This document shows positions 1 to 10,015 of a DNA stretch of 64,000 bases, one piece after another. Each line of letters opens with the position of its first letter. Positions within the stretch are counted from its first letter, which is position 1. The notes under the pieces were generated by a model that saw only the letters and a list, made by a program, of their open reading frames with translations, was not told where the DNA came from and did not search any database. The position numbers were made by a program, and so were the translations under genes. The DNA comes from Salaquimonas sp. (GTDB taxonomy: Bacteria > Pseudomonadota > Alphaproteobacteria > Rhizobiales > Rhizobiaceae). The stretch is taken from the NCBI GenBank assembly GCA_022340185.1, contig JAJDOK010000123.1, positions 53,968 to 117,967 on the forward strand, in the 5' to 3' direction.

Positions 1-424
1 GTCCGCTCGCCTCAAAAAGTCGAAATCACCCCTCGCTGGCTCGTTAACCTTATATTTACTTTCTTGGGATCGGGAAGGCGCCTTCCTTGTCGATTGTTAA
101 TAACTGTGCCATTACGGTACTTTGGCGGCAAGGGTTTGCGGCTGGAGATGCGAATTTCGGCTTTTGTTCGCCGATTTGTCTCCGGCAACCGATCCTGGCC
201 TCCAACAAATCCCCATTCGACCGGGGATGTTTCGGATGATGAAGTCGATTGATGCGGTAGGGGTCGAGGCGTGCGAAAACTTCCATGGCGGGCCAGCCCG
301 GTGTGGTTGTCGCAGGCTCCGGCGGTCATCGCGGCGTAACCGTCCGGACATATCCTTGGGTCAGCAGGGTATTGCGTAGCCTTTTTTATTGACAAAAAGG
401 GCATGACTACGGGGAAGTAGTAGA
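1..424. other. Non-coding region upstream of the giant polar protein gene
   Basis: No frame here looks like a gene; the open frames are short and share no recognisable motif. It presumably carries the promoter of the gene starting at 425. Two things can be seen: a TTAA-N7-TTTA element at 44-58, close to the CtrA consensus TTAA-N7-TTAA, and a TTGACA-like hexamer around 388-394 with no good -10 at the right distance. A GGGGAAG Shine-Dalgarno sequence lies at about 411-417, just before the ATG at 425. The left neighbour gene lies outside the window. Confidence 0.6.
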
Positions 425-3400
425 ATGGCGTCTGAACCGAAGAAGGATACCGCATCCGAGACAGCCTTGCGTGCTGTTGAAGACGCGCTGAATATCGATT
501 TCACGGAAGACGAGAAATCGCCGGAGCCGGAGGCTGCGACAGGTGACGGCAATGTCGACACCGATCCCGATTTCCTTGAACTCGAGCAGCGACTGGCCGA
601 TGCGGCCAACGATTTGCGGCGTCAGCGCGACGAACCCGATCAGGAAACCGCGCCCGCTCCTTCGAGACAAAGACCTGCGCCGCGCTCGGTTCGCCCCGAA
701 AACACCTCGCGCGGCCAAAAGTCCGGCCTTCTGCCCGCCAATGACGAAAGAAGTGGCGGCCTCGGCGACATTTCCTTTGCTGTACAGCGAACCCCTCCTT
801 CGCGCATCTATTGGATCGCCGCCCTCATTTCGCTGGTCTGGCTCGGCCTGACCGGTGGCTTTTATATATATGCCCGCGACAAGGGCCTGCTGACTGATCT
901 TTTCGGCACAACCGACATTATGACCGGGCCGCTGCCCTGGATACTCGGCGGCATGGTCGTCATTCCGCTGCTGCTGATATGGGCCTTTGCCATGATGATG
1001 CGGCGCGCGCAGGAACTGCGCCTGGCCGCCCAGACCATGACGGAAGCCGCCGTGCGCCTGCTGCGCCCCGAAGACACGGCCGCTGCCTCGGTAGCCACCG
1101 TCGGCCGCGCCATTCGCCGCGAGGTTGCAGCCATCAATGACGGCATGGAACGCGCGATCGCCCGCGCCAGCGAACTTGAACGCTTCGTCCAGTCCGAGGT
1201 TGGCAACCTGGAACGCTCCTATTCCGATGCCGAGGTGCGCCTGAAGGGCCTCGTCGGGGAACTCGCCGAGGAACGCCACGAAATCGTCAGCCATGTCGAC
1301 CTTCTGCGCAATTCCTTGGCCGACACACATACGGGCATCACCAGCGAGGTCGATGCCGTCGCCTCCCGCATCGAGGCAGCGGTCCTTTCGACGACCTCGC
1401 GCATCGTCGATTCCATCGACACGGAAGGCCTGGCGGTAACCGGCAAGCTGGAAAACGTCACCGGCCGACTTTCCGAAATGCTTTCCCGCTCGGGTTCGCA
1501 GATCGCCGAGGCGGTTGCGCTACGCGCTTCCGATTTCGACCGCATGGTGCAGGACCGCGTTTCCGAACTCGACAACACCGTGGAAGCCCGCCTTACCGGT
1601 TTCGGTTCGGTGCTGGATGGCCGCATCGATTCACTGATCGAGAAACTCGGCGACCAGCAGAAAGGCGTCGAGGGCGTAACGGTCCGCATCGAGCAGCTCG
1701 TCGAAGAGCAGATCGGCAGGGCCGGCAAGGAATTCGGCACGCGCGGCATGGCGCTGGTCAAGGCACTGGGAACCCAGACCAAGGCGCTCGACAAGGCCAT
1801 GGAAGACCGCACCGAGAAGATCGGTTCGGTCATGGGTGAACGCCTCGCCGAACTTGGCCACGACGTGACCACGCATATCGACGGCATTATGGAGCAGCTG
1901 CAGGACCGCTCCGGTACGCTTGAGACAACCGCGACGCGCATCGAACAGGCCATCAGTCACAATGTCGGCCGTCTCGACGACAATCTGCGCCAGCATGCGC
2001 TCGAAGTCGCCCGCTCGTTCACATCCGGCAGCGACATCATCACCGGCGTTCTCGACGAAGCGCTGGAGAGCGTCTCCGCCAAGACACTCGAGGCCAAGCT
2101 CGGAATCGAGAGCGTTCACAACGACATGGCTGCGGCCATGGAGGAACGCGTCGTCGCGATGACATCCAACCTGGATTCCGGCCACCGCCGCATCACCGAT
2201 GTCCTCGACAATGCGCTGGAAAGCGTTTCCGCCAAGGCCCTCGAGGCCAAACTGGGCATCGAGAGCGTCCACAACGACATGACTTCGGCTATGGACGAAC
2301 GCATCGCCGCCATGACCTCCAGCCTGAGCGCCGGCCATCGCCGCATGATCGAAGAACTCGACAAGATGGACAACCGCTCGACCGGTCTTACCGCCGAGAT
2401 CGACACGCGCACGGAACGGATGGGCGAACTGATCGCGAAGGCCGGCACCACGCTGGCCGGCGTAATCGACGAACGTTCCAGTGCGATCCAGCACACGCTT
2501 GCCCAGGGCCAGCAGCGCCTGGTCGAAGAACTCGACAAGATGGACAACCGTTCCACCGGCCTTGTCGCCGAGATGGACAAGCGCGCCGAACATATGGGCC
2601 AGGTCGTTACCCGTGCCGGCGCCAACCTTTCCAACATCATCGGCCAGCGCACCGAAACGATCCAGCATTCGCTTGCCGAAGGCCAGCAGCGCCTGGTCGA
2701 CGAACTCGACAAGATGAACAATCGTTCCAACAACCTTGTCACGGAAATCGACAAACGCACTGAATATATGGGTGAAATCGTCAACCGTGCCGGCCATGCC
2801 ATGGTCAGCATGATGGACGAACGCACTGAAGCGATCCAGCGGTCCATCCACGAAGGCCAGCAGCGTCTCTCCGTCGAACTCGACAAGATGGACGATCGCT
2901 CGACGGGTCTGGTAGCCGAAATCGACGCGCGAACCGAAAACATGGGTGAAATGGTTGCGCGCGCCGGCATCAATCTTGCCAGCATCATCGACCAGCGCTC
3001 CGATGCAATCCAGCGCACGCTTGTCGAGGGTCAGCAGCGCCTGGTCGACGAACTCGACAAGATGGACAACCGTTCCACCGGTCTCGTCGCCGAAATCGAC
3101 AAGCGTTCCGGCTTTCTCAGCGATTCCGTGGTTACCGCGGGCACTTCCCTGCTCGCACAGTTCGACGAACGCACCGCCACGCTGCGCCAATCGATGGATT
3201 GGGGCCACAAGCAGCTGTTCGAGCAGGTCGAGGTTATCGACCAGCGCAACGCCAAGCTGCTGTCGGAGATGGAAAAACAGGTTGATCGCGTCGGTTCATC
3301 CGTCCGTCAAGCCAATTCCGATCTTTCGGCGACGTTCGAATCGGGCGTTTCGCTGCTGCGTCAGAACATAGGCGAAGGTCAGAAGATGATCTTCGGCGAG

Positions 3401-5671
3401 ATCGAGAATCTTGGTAATTCCGGCGCCAAGCTGGTTGAAGAGATTTCAGCACGCACCGAATTGCTCGGCGAGACCATGGGCAACGCTGCCGACCACATTG
3501 CCGGCGTAATCGACGACAGGAACAAGTCGATCTTCACCACGCTGCGCCAGGGTCGCGACGAGTTCCTCAATCAGGTCGAAGGTACCTCACGCGATCTGAT
3601 GGCCGGCCTCGATGCCAAGCGTGGCGAATTCGACGTTCGACTGCAGGAACAGATCGAGATGACCGGCCGGCAGATCGATTCCAAGGCCGAGATACTCGCC
3701 AACCTGCTGACCGAGCGTGCCCATGCCATCAATGCCAGCCTGGGTGGCGAATTGCTGGAAACCCAGCGCGCCCTGGAAACCCGCACACGCGAATTTACCG
3801 ATTCGCTGGCCGAACGCGCCCGCGAGATCAGCACGATCATCGACGAGCATGGCATTCCGGTCGTCGAGGGCATGCGCACCAATTCTGCCGAACTCATTGC
3901 CGATCTGGAACGTGTCGGTGGCGGCCTCACGGAAGGATTGCGCTCAGGCAGTTCAGGGCTGATTTCCGACATCGAACGTGTCGGCGGCGACCTGACGGAA
4001 GGATTGCGCACAGGCAGCTCCGAACTGATTTCCGGCATCGAGCGTGTCGGTGGCGACCTGGCGGAGGGACTGCGCAGTGGCAGCTCCGATCTGATTTCCG
4101 GCATTGAAGATGTGGGCGGCGGTCTGGCGGAAGGGCTGCGCAGTGGCAGTTCCGAACTTATTGCCGACATCGAACGCGTCGGCGGCGGCCTTGCCAGGGA
4201 GTTCGTCCAGCTTCTGGAGAAAATGTCTGCCGCAACGGACAATCTCGACGCCATGGCCAATCAGGCCGGGACAAGCATCGCCAGTCTCGAACGCAATATT
4301 TCCGAGGGCGCGGCACAGCTTTCCCAGTCGGTCGAGCGCGCCAGCGAGGACAGCGAGAATACCCGTCAGGTCGTGGAACAGACCGTCGCTTCGGTTGCAG
4401 CGACGACGGAACACCTCCTCGGCAGCCTGTCGGAGAGCTCGCTACACTTCGAGGAACAGGTCAAGCAGCTCAATGCTGCATCAGGCGCGGTCACCGAATC
4501 GCAGAAGATGCTCGCCGCGGTCCTCGACGCCCGTCAGGAACCGCTCGAGCAACTGGCCGCCAACATTTCCGAGCGCTCCTCGGCCATCGAGCATTCCGTG
4601 CTCACTTTCTCGGGCGTGCTGTCCGGCCTGATCGAGGAAATGATGGAAAAGGCCAACAGCGCCGGCACCAAGGTCACTGCCGAGATCGAAAATTCCTTCG
4701 AGCAGGCCCTTTCGCGCCTTTCCGACACGGTCGAGGCGATGCGCAGCGCTTCGGAGGATATCCGCACCGAATTGGAATCGACCCGCTCTCAGATGCGCCG
4801 TGGCGTCATGGAACTGCCCGTCGAGGTCAAGGAAAGCGCCGATTCCATGCGCCGGGTCCTCGTCGACCAGATCTCCGCCCTCAAGGAACTGTCGGAGATC
4901 GTCACCAAGTCGGGCAAGGCCTATGACATGGTCCCGCCCGTCACACAGCCGCGCCTGGCGGCAGCCGGAGGCGGTTCGGCCGCCAGTTCAGCCAGTGGCT
5001 CGGCCAGCGGCTCGGTAAGCGCGACAATGCGCACTGCAGCCAATCAGCCCGTTCATCTGGAAGCAGTCCGTGCGCCTGCCCCCGACATGAGCGAAGTTCC
5101 CCCTTCCGTCGGCCCGGCCGAGGCCGAGGAAACGCGTCCGCGGCCGAGGGTGGTATCGGAAAGCGGCGAGCCGCATCAGCCGGCCGAGGCGAGCGAACTG
5201 GGTGACGACAAACAGGCTGCCAGCCCGAAAAAGTCGAAGCCGGCGACCGATCCCCTGCACCAGGGCGGTTCGCGCGACAGCGCGCCATCCGAGGAACGCT
5301 CGACCGGAATGCCGAGCGAAAGCGCAACGGAGAGCCTGAATTCGCTGTCCATGGACATCGCCCGCTCGATCGATCACGAAAGCGCCGTCGATGTCTGGAA
5401 CCGCTACCAGCGCGGCGAACACAAGGTCTTCACCCGAGACCTCTACACGCCGCAGGGCCAGAAAACATTCGATGAAATCGGTGCCAAATACAAAAGCGAA
5501 CCGGACTTCCGTGCCGCCGTTGACCGCTACATCGTCGATTTTGAACGTCTATTGAAGGATGTCGGCCGCAACGACCGCGATAATGTGATGACCCAGACCT
5601 ATCTGACGTCGGACACCGGAAAGGTCTACACCATGCTGGCGCATGCCGCTGGCCGGATCGGCAAGGAATGA
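425..5671 (+). CDS. GPR/RgsE-like giant coiled-coil polar growth protein
   Basis: 1748 residues. An acidic N-terminal tail (about 1-125) is followed by two membrane segments at about 129-151 and 168-193, then about 1300 residues of almost uninterrupted alpha-helical coiled coil. A low-complexity Ala/Ser/Pro linker (about 1510-1640) leads to a compact C-terminal domain (about 1640-1748). The coiled-coil part is built of tandem repeats: two of 51 residues, at least five of 58, and four of 22. The 22-residue period is typical of apolipoprotein A1/A4/E-like helices, the domain name often given to this family. The Agrobacterium Growth Pole Ring protein and Sinorhizobium RgsE have this architecture and organise unipolar growth; assignment to that family is by architecture, not alignment. 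It is monocistronic, ending at a strong terminator. A second possibility is a generic kinesin-like or chromosome-partition coiled-coil protein. Confidence 0.75.
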   Translation: MASEPKKDTASETALRAVEDALNIDFTEDEKSPEPEAATGDGNVDTDPDFLELEQRLADAANDLRRQRDEPDQETAPAPSRQRPAPRSVRPENTSRGQKSGLLPANDERSGGLGDISFAVQRTPPSRIYWIAALISLVWLGLTGGFYIYARDKGLLTDLFGTTDIMTGPLPWILGGMVVIPLLLIWAFAMMMRRAQELRLAAQTMTEAAVRLLRPEDTAAASVATVGRAIRREVAAINDGMERAIARASELERFVQSEVGNLERSYSDAEVRLKGLVGELAEERHEIVSHVDLLRNSLADTHTGITSEVDAVASRIEAAVLSTTSRIVDSIDTEGLAVTGKLENVTGRLSEMLSRSGSQIAEAVALRASDFDRMVQDRVSELDNTVEARLTGFGSVLDGRIDSLIEKLGDQQKGVEGVTVRIEQLVEEQIGRAGKEFGTRGMALVKALGTQTKALDKAMEDRTEKIGSVMGERLAELGHDVTTHIDGIMEQLQDRSGTLETTATRIEQAISHNVGRLDDNLRQHALEVARSFTSGSDIITGVLDEALESVSAKTLEAKLGIESVHNDMAAAMEERVVAMTSNLDSGHRRITDVLDNALESVSAKALEAKLGIESVHNDMTSAMDERIAAMTSSLSAGHRRMIEELDKMDNRSTGLTAEIDTRTERMGELIAKAGTTLAGVIDERSSAIQHTLAQGQQRLVEELDKMDNRSTGLVAEMDKRAEHMGQVVTRAGANLSNIIGQRTETIQHSLAEGQQRLVDELDKMNNRSNNLVTEIDKRTEYMGEIVNRAGHAMVSMMDERTEAIQRSIHEGQQRLSVELDKMDDRSTGLVAEIDARTENMGEMVARAGINLASIIDQRSDAIQRTLVEGQQRLVDELDKMDNRSTGLVAEIDKRSGFLSDSVVTAGTSLLAQFDERTATLRQSMDWGHKQLFEQVEVIDQRNAKLLSEMEKQVDRVGSSVRQANSDLSATFESGVSLLRQNIGEGQKMIFGEIENLGNSGAKLVEEISARTELLGETMGNAADHIAGVIDDRNKSIFTTLRQGRDEFLNQVEGTSRDLMAGLDAKRGEFDVRLQEQIEMTGRQIDSKAEILANLLTERAHAINASLGGELLETQRALETRTREFTDSLAERAREISTIIDEHGIPVVEGMRTNSAELIADLERVGGGLTEGLRSGSSGLISDIERVGGDLTEGLRTGSSELISGIERVGGDLAEGLRSGSSDLISGIEDVGGGLAEGLRSGSSELIADIERVGGGLAREFVQLLEKMSAATDNLDAMANQAGTSIASLERNISEGAAQLSQSVERASEDSENTRQVVEQTVASVAATTEHLLGSLSESSLHFEEQVKQLNAASGAVTESQKMLAAVLDARQEPLEQLAANISERSSAIEHSVLTFSGVLSGLIEEMMEKANSAGTKVTAEIENSFEQALSRLSDTVEAMRSASEDIRTELESTRSQMRRGVMELPVEVKESADSMRRVLVDQISALKELSEIVTKSGKAYDMVPPVTQPRLAAAGGGSAASSASGSASGSVSATMRTAANQPVHLEAVRAPAPDMSEVPPSVGPAEAEETRPRPRVVSESGEPHQPAEASELGDDKQAASPKKSKPATDPLHQGGSRDSAPSEERSTGMPSESATESLNSLSMDIARSIDHESAVDVWNRYQRGEHKVFTRDLYTPQGQKTFDEIGAKYKSEPDFRAAVDRYIVDFERLLKDVGRNDRDNVMTQTYLTSDTGKVYTMLAHAAGRIGKE
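2039..2344 (+). repeat. Two tandem 153-bp coding repeats in the GPR-like gene
   Basis: Two 51-residue units, starting at 2039 and 2192, share the core LEAKLGIESVHNDM and end with GHRR. They are highly similar at protein level with scattered synonymous changes, so they are an old, selected duplication rather than an assembly artefact. Confidence 0.85.
2337..3206 (+). repeat. Five tandem 174-bp coding repeats in the GPR-like gene
   Basis: Units begin at 2337, 2511, 2685, 2859 and 3033, exactly 174 bp (58 residues) apart. Each carries the core ELDKMDNRSTGL (one has MNNRSNNL, one MDDRSTGL) and, except the last, ends with an Q-x-x-x-x-GQQ element. The fifth copy diverges in its second half, and a more degenerate unit follows from 3207. 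The exact spacing points to unequal recombination or slippage in a helical rod domain. Confidence 0.9.
3908..4171 (+). repeat. Four tandem 66-bp (22-residue) coding repeats
   Basis: Units start at 3908, 3974, 4040 and 4106, with a partial unit from 4172. The residue pattern is ERVGGxLxEGLRxGSSxLIxxI. A 22-residue period is the hallmark of exchangeable apolipoprotein helices that lie on lipid surfaces, so this block may be a membrane-surface or ring-assembly element. Confidence 0.9.
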
Positions 5672-5716
5672 ACCGTGACTGAGAAAGACCGGCCGGAACA
5701 CCGGTTCGCATGACAC

Positions 5717-5750
5717 AAAACCCCGGGTTGCTCACCCGGGGTTTTTCTTT
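5717..5750. terminator. Bidirectional intrinsic terminator between GPR-like gene and lon
   Basis: A perfect 12-bp stem, AAAACCCCGGGT pairing with ACCCGGGGTTTT around a TGCTC loop (5717-5745), is followed by TTCTTTTC. It lies 46 bp after the stop of the GPR-like gene and 41 bp beyond the lon stop on the other strand. The A-tract on one side and T-tract on the other let it work in both directions. Confidence 0.92.
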
Positions 5751-5786
5751 TCATTTCGCGTTTTGCCTTACGGGCATTGCACGCTT

Positions 5787-8231
5787 TCAGTGTGCGGTGA
5801 TGACGGGGTCGCCATCGATCTCGCCATCGCTCGGCAAGGCAACCGCCTTGCGCGCCTTTTCCTCATCCTCGGCCGTCCATTCGATCGGCTCGGGCTGATG
5901 GGTCAGCGCGTGGCTGAGCACTTCCTCCATGCGCGAGACCGGCACGATTTCGAGACCGTTCTTCACATTGTCCGGAATCTCGGCCAGATCCTTGGCGTTT
6001 TCTTCCGGGATCAGCACCTTGGTGATGCCGCCGCGCAATGCCGCCAGCAGCTTCTCCTTCAGTCCGCCGATCGGCAGCACCCTGCCCCTCAGCGTGATTT
6101 CGCCGGTCATGGCGATGTCGCCGCGAACCGGAATGCCGGTCATGACCGAGACGATCGCGGTTGCCATCGCTACACCGGCCGACGGACCGTCCTTCGGTGT
6201 CGCGCCTTCGGGCACGTGCACATGGGTGTCGGTACGGTCGAAGCGCGGCGGCTCGATGCCGAAATCTATCGCCCGCGAACGGACATAGGACGCAGCCGCC
6301 GAGATCGATTCCTTCATGACGTCGCGCAGATTGCCGGTCACCGTCATGCGTCCCTTGCCAGGCATGGAAACGCCTTCGATGGTCAGCAATTCGCCCCCGA
6401 ACTCGGTCCAGGCAAGGCCTGTGACGACCCCGATCTGATCTTCCAGATCGGCCGCGCCATGGCGGAACTTCGGCACGCCGATATAGTCCTCGACATTGGC
6501 CTCGTCGACCTTCACCGACTTCTTGGCGTTGCGCACGATGTCGGTCACCGCCTTGCGGGCGAGTTTCGACAATTCGCGTTCGAGATTACGCACGCCGGCT
6601 TCCCGCGTGTAGCGGCGGATCACAAGACGGATCGCATCGTCGCTGATCGAGAACTCCTTGTCCGACAGGGCGTGGTTCTTGACCGTCTTGGGCAACAGGT
6701 GGCGCTTGGCGATCTCGACCTTCTCGTCCTCGGTGTATCCGGCAATGCGGATGATCTCCATGCGGTCCATCAGCGGCGGCGGAATGTTGAGCGTGTTGGC
6801 CGTCGTCACGAACATCACGTTCGACAAATCGTAATCGACCTCCAGATAATGGTCGTTGAACGTGTGGTTCTGCTCCGGATCCAGCACCTCGAGCAGCGCC
6901 GAGGACGGATCGCCACGAAAATCCATGCCCATCTTGTCGATCTCGTCGAGCAGGAAGAGCGGGTTGGACTTCTTGGCCTTTCGCATCGACTGGATGACCT
7001 TGCCGGGCATCGAGCCGATATAGGTGCGCCGGTGGCCACGAATTTCGGCTTCGTCGCGCACACCGCCAAGCGCCATGCGCACAAACTCGCGACCGGTCGC
7101 CCTGGCGATCGACTTGCCGAGCGAGGTCTTGCCGACGCCCGGAGGCCCGACAAGGCACAGGATCGGCCCCTTGATCTGCTTCGAACGGCCCTGCACGGCG
7201 AGGTATTCGATGATCCGCTCCTTGACCTTCTCCAGGCCATAGTGATCGGTTTCGAGCACCTCTTCGGCGAGCTTGATGTCGGTCTTGATCCTCGAACGGC
7301 GTCCCCAGGGAATGGAGAGCAGCCAGTCGAGATAGTTGCGCACGACGGTCGCTTCCGCCGACATCGGGCTCATCTGACGCAGCTTCTTGAGTTCGGCCGT
7401 CGCCTTTTCGCGCGCTTCCTTCGACAGCTTGACCTTCTTGATGCGCTCTTCCAGTTCGCCGAGCTCGTCCTTGCCCTCCTCGGTCTCGCCGAGTTCCTTC
7501 TGGATCGCCTTCATCTGCTCGTTGAGATAATATTCGCGCTGCGTCTTCTCCATCTGCCGCTTGACGCGGCTGCGGATGCGCTTCTCGACCTGAAGGACGG
7601 AGATTTCGCTTTCCATCAGCCCGAGTACATGCTCAAGCCGTGCCTTGATCGAGAAGATGCCGAGAATCTGCTGCTTTTCGCTGATCTTGATCGCCAGATG
7701 CTGCGCCACGGTGTCGGCGAGCTTGGAATAGTCGTCGATCTGGGTGACCGCGCTGACGACTTCCGGCGAAACCTTCTTGTTCAGCTTGACGTAGTTTTCG
7801 AACTCGGAGACGACCGAACGCGCCATCGCCTCGATTTCGACCTCGTCTTCCTCGGCATCGGGCACGACCTCTGCCTTCGCCTCGTGATATTCCTCGCGAT
7901 CGGTGAATTCCATCACGCGGGCGCGTGAAATGCCCTCGACCAGAACTTTGACGGTCCCGTCCGGCAGTTTGAGAAGCTGGAGTACGGTGGCAAGCGTGCC
8001 GACATCGTAAAGCCCCTCGGGCGAAGGATCGTCGTCGCCGGCATTCTTCTGCGTGAACAGCAGAATCTGCCGGTCGGCATTCATCACTTCCTCGAGCGCG
8101 GCGATCGATTTCTGCCGCCCGACAAAAAGCGGCACGATCATGTGCGGAAAGACGACGATATCGCGCAATGGCAATAGCGGGTATCTATCGCCGGAGCCGA
8201 GGCCGATTTCCGTTCTTACCGATTTGCTCAT
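5787..8231 (-). CDS. lon: ATP-dependent protease Lon
   Basis: Cytoplasmic AAA+ serine protease that degrades misfolded and regulatory proteins. 814 residues, normal for bacterial Lon. The N-terminal substrate-binding LON domain (about 1-200) and a helical linker precede the AAA+ module with Walker [10 protein letters not shown] near 361. The C-terminal protease domain has the catalytic Ser in DGPSAG near 683 and the Lys in GLKEKLLA about 43 residues later. I chose the ATG at 8231, which has AAAGG 8 bases upstream, over the GTG at 8240. It follows clpP and clpX on the same strand but is 515 bp from clpX, so it may have its own promoter. In Sinorhizobium and relatives hupB normally follows lon; here the convergent giant gene does. 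Confidence 0.98.
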   Translation of the reverse strand: MSKSVRTEIGLGSGDRYPLLPLRDIVVFPHMIVPLFVGRQKSIAALEEVMNADRQILLFTQKNAGDDDPSPEGLYDVGTLATVLQLLKLPDGTVKVLVEGISRARVMEFTDREEYHEAKAEVVPDAEEDEVEIEAMARSVVSEFENYVKLNKKVSPEVVSAVTQIDDYSKLADTVAQHLAIKISEKQQILGIFSIKARLEHVLGLMESEISVLQVEKRIRSRVKRQMEKTQREYYLNEQMKAIQKELGETEEGKDELGELEERIKKVKLSKEAREKATAELKKLRQMSPMSAEATVVRNYLDWLLSIPWGRRSRIKTDIKLAEEVLETDHYGLEKVKERIIEYLAVQGRSKQIKGPILCLVGPPGVGKTSLGKSIARATGREFVRMALGGVRDEAEIRGHRRTYIGSMPGKVIQSMRKAKKSNPLFLLDEIDKMGMDFRGDPSSALLEVLDPEQNHTFNDHYLEVDYDLSNVMFVTTANTLNIPPPLMDRMEIIRIAGYTEDEKVEIAKRHLLPKTVKNHALSDKEFSISDDAIRLVIRRYTREAGVRNLERELSKLARKAVTDIVRNAKKSVKVDEANVEDYIGVPKFRHGAADLEDQIGVVTGLAWTEFGGELLTIEGVSMPGKGRMTVTGNLRDVMKESISAAASYVRSRAIDFGIEPPRFDRTDTHVHVPEGATPKDGPSAGVAMATAIVSVMTGIPVRGDIAMTGEITLRGRVLPIGGLKEKLLAALRGGITKVLIPEENAKDLAEIPDNVKNGLEIVPVSRMEEVLSHALTHQPEPIEWTAEDEEKARKAVALPSDGEIDGDPVITAH

Positions 8232-8746
8232 TAGCGGCACCTTTCAGTGGCGGAATCGGTATCACACCGAATCCCTTGGCTATTCTAACGCCCGCCTGCC
8301 GTCTTCACACCCCCAAACGAACCTCATGGTTAGTCCTTTTGCCGCAATTTTCTATCTATCCGGCAACAGGTCGGTGTCTGGAAGGAGCACCGGCTTGGGA
8401 GACCGGTGGCAGGGCGGGTCTACTGCTGAATATCTGGTATCCGGCAGCGTGTCGTTCAAGAGGCGGGTGATCCGCACCCCGCAAGGCCTCCGGCCCCGCG
8501 GTCGTTCACGCACTGGCGCTTCCGCTTTCCTGCTCCCGGTTGCTGAGCTCCACGGCTCTTGTCGCGGAAGCTTGTGCTGCCAGTTAGGGAGCCCGCGCCA
8601 TGCGCTGGATGCCTGGATTGACGCCGCCTATCTGGAGTGAGGGGGGCAAGCGGGCGAAGTTCCCGTCGTACAATCAGCGCGCTTCCGTGAAGACCCCGAC
8701 CCCCGACTTGATCGGGGGGAGGATACGGCCGTCGTGAACGAAAAGC
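8232..8746. other. Gene-free 515-bp gap between clpX and lon with several hairpins
   Basis: No convincing coding frame. Near the lon start there is a 9-bp imperfect inverted repeat (GGAATCGGT/ACCGAATCC, 8252-8274, one mismatch, 5-base loop) that could be an operator or leader hairpin. Further away are an 8-bp perfect stem GCTTCCGC/GCGGAAGC (8518-8525 with 8564-8571) and a 7-bp palindrome CCCCCGA/TCGGGGG (8700-8718) resembling common rhizobial intergenic palindromes. The GC-rich stretch 8380-8740 is structured enough to hold an RNA, but I could not match it to tmRNA, RNase P, SRP or 6S RNA. Confidence 0.55.
8700..8718. repeat. Palindromic intergenic element downstream of clpX
   Basis: CCCCCGA-CTTGA-TCGGGGG, a 7-bp perfect stem with a 5-base loop, embedded in a C/G-rich run. 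It lies 28 bp past the clpX stop. There is no T-run on the clpX strand, so it is at best a weak terminator or mRNA 3'-end stabiliser. Similar palindromes are scattered between genes in rhizobial genomes; that is from general knowledge, not a search. Confidence 0.5.
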
Positions 8747-10015
8747 TTAAGCGCGCGCTTCCTTCTCCGCCTTCTTCTCGGCGTAGATGTAGAGCGGCCT
8801 TGCATTGCCGTCGACGACCTCTTCGGAGATGACGACTTCCTGCACGCCTTCAAGTGACGGCAGGTCGAACATCGTATCGAGCAGGATCGCTTCCATGATC
8901 GATCTCAGGCCGCGCGCTCCGGTCTTGCGTTCGATGGCCTTGCGCGAAATCGCACGCAGCGCATCCTCGTGGAAGGTCAGTTCCACATTCTCCATCTCGA
9001 ACATCCGCTGATACTGCTTGACCAGTGCGTTCTTCGGTTCGGTCAGGATCTGGATCAACGCCTTCTCGTCGAGTTCCTCGAGCGTCGCGATAACCGGCAG
9101 ACGGCCAATGAATTCGGGGATGAGACCGAATTTCAGGAGATCCTCCGGCTCGACCTGGCGGAACAGTTCGCCCACATGCCGCTCATCGGGCGATACGACC
9201 GAGGCACCAAAGCCGATCGAGGTCTTGCGTCCGCGGTCGGAAATGATCTTTTCCAGGCCTGAAAAGGCACCGCCGACGATAAACAGGATGTTGGTGGTAT
9301 CGACCTGCAGAAACTCCTGCTGGGGATGCTTGCGCCCGCCTTGCGGCGGCACGGAGGCAACCGTGCCTTCCATGATCTTCAGCAGCGCCTGCTGCACGCC
9401 CTCGCCCGAAACGTCACGGGTGATCGACGGGTTGTCGGACTTGCGGCTGATCTTGTCGACCTCGTCGATGTAGACGATGCCGCGTTGCGCGCGCTCGACA
9501 TTGTAGTCGGCCGACTGCAGCAGCTTCAGGATGATGTTCTCGACGTCCTCGCCGACATAGCCGGCTTCCGTCAGCGTGGTGGCGTCCGCCATGGTGAACG
9601 GTACATCGATGATGCGCGCCAGCGTCTGGGCGAGCAGCGTCTTGCCGCAGCCGGTCGGACCGATCAGCAGAATGTTCGACTTGGCCAGTTCCACGTCGTT
9701 GTGCTTGGAGGCATGCGCCAGACGCTTGTAGTGATTGTGCACGGCCACCGACATCACGCGCTTGGCGTGGGACTGGCCGATCACATAATCGTCGAGGACT
9801 TTCTGGATTTCCTGCGGCGTCGGAATGCCGTTACCCGACTTCACCATCGAGGATTTGTTTTCCTCGCGGATGATGTCCATGCACAGTTCGACGCATTCAT
9901 CGCAGATGAAGACGGTCGGCCCGGCGATGAGCTTTCTTACCTCATGCTGGCTCTTGCCGCAGAAGGAGCAGTAAAGCGTGTTTTTCGACTCACCGCCGTT
10001 GGATACCTTGCTCAT
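8747..10015 (-). CDS. clpX: ATP-dependent Clp protease, ATP-binding subunit ClpX
   Basis: Hexameric AAA+ unfoldase that recognises tagged substrates and feeds them to ClpP. 422 residues, the usual length. The N-terminal C4 zinc-binding domain is intact (CSFCGK ... CDEC within the first 45 residues). Walker A GPTGCGKT, the pore-loop GYVGED and Walker B YIDEVDKI are all present. The ATG at 10015 is the family start. It lies 389 bp downstream of clpP, on the same strand, the conserved clpP-clpX-lon order of this order of bacteria. Confidence 0.98.
   Translation of the reverse strand: MSKVSNGGESKNTLYCSFCGKSQHEVRKLIAGPTVFICDECVELCMDIIREENKSSMVKSGNGIPTPQEIQKVLDDYVIGQSHAKRVMSVAVHNHYKRLAHASKHNDVELAKSNILLIGPTGCGKTLLAQTLARIIDVPFTMADATTLTEAGYVGEDVENIILKLLQSADYNVERAQRGIVYIDEVDKISRKSDNPSITRDVSGEGVQQALLKIMEGTVASVPPQGGRKHPQQEFLQVDTTNILFIVGGAFSGLEKIISDRGRKTSIGFGASVVSPDERHVGELFRQVEPEDLLKFGLIPEFIGRLPVIATLEELDEKALIQILTEPKNALVKQYQRMFEMENVELTFHEDALRAISRKAIERKTGARGLRSIMEAILLDTMFDLPSLEGVQEVVISEEVVDGNARPLYIYAEKKAEKEARA

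Noticed and set aside
5763..7928. 721-codon open frame on the plus strand across lon
   Set aside because: It is the antisense shadow of lon, full of His/Arg/Asp runs typical of antisense frames in GC-rich genes, with no family motif.
8599..8739. 46-codon plus-strand frame in the clpX-lon gap
   Set aside because: No Shine-Dalgarno sequence and no signal, helix or domain pattern.
8380..8740. Possible tmRNA, RNase P, 6S or SRP RNA in the clpX-lon gap
   Set aside because: None of the conserved core sequences of these RNAs could be found on either strand; kept only as an unexplained structured gap.
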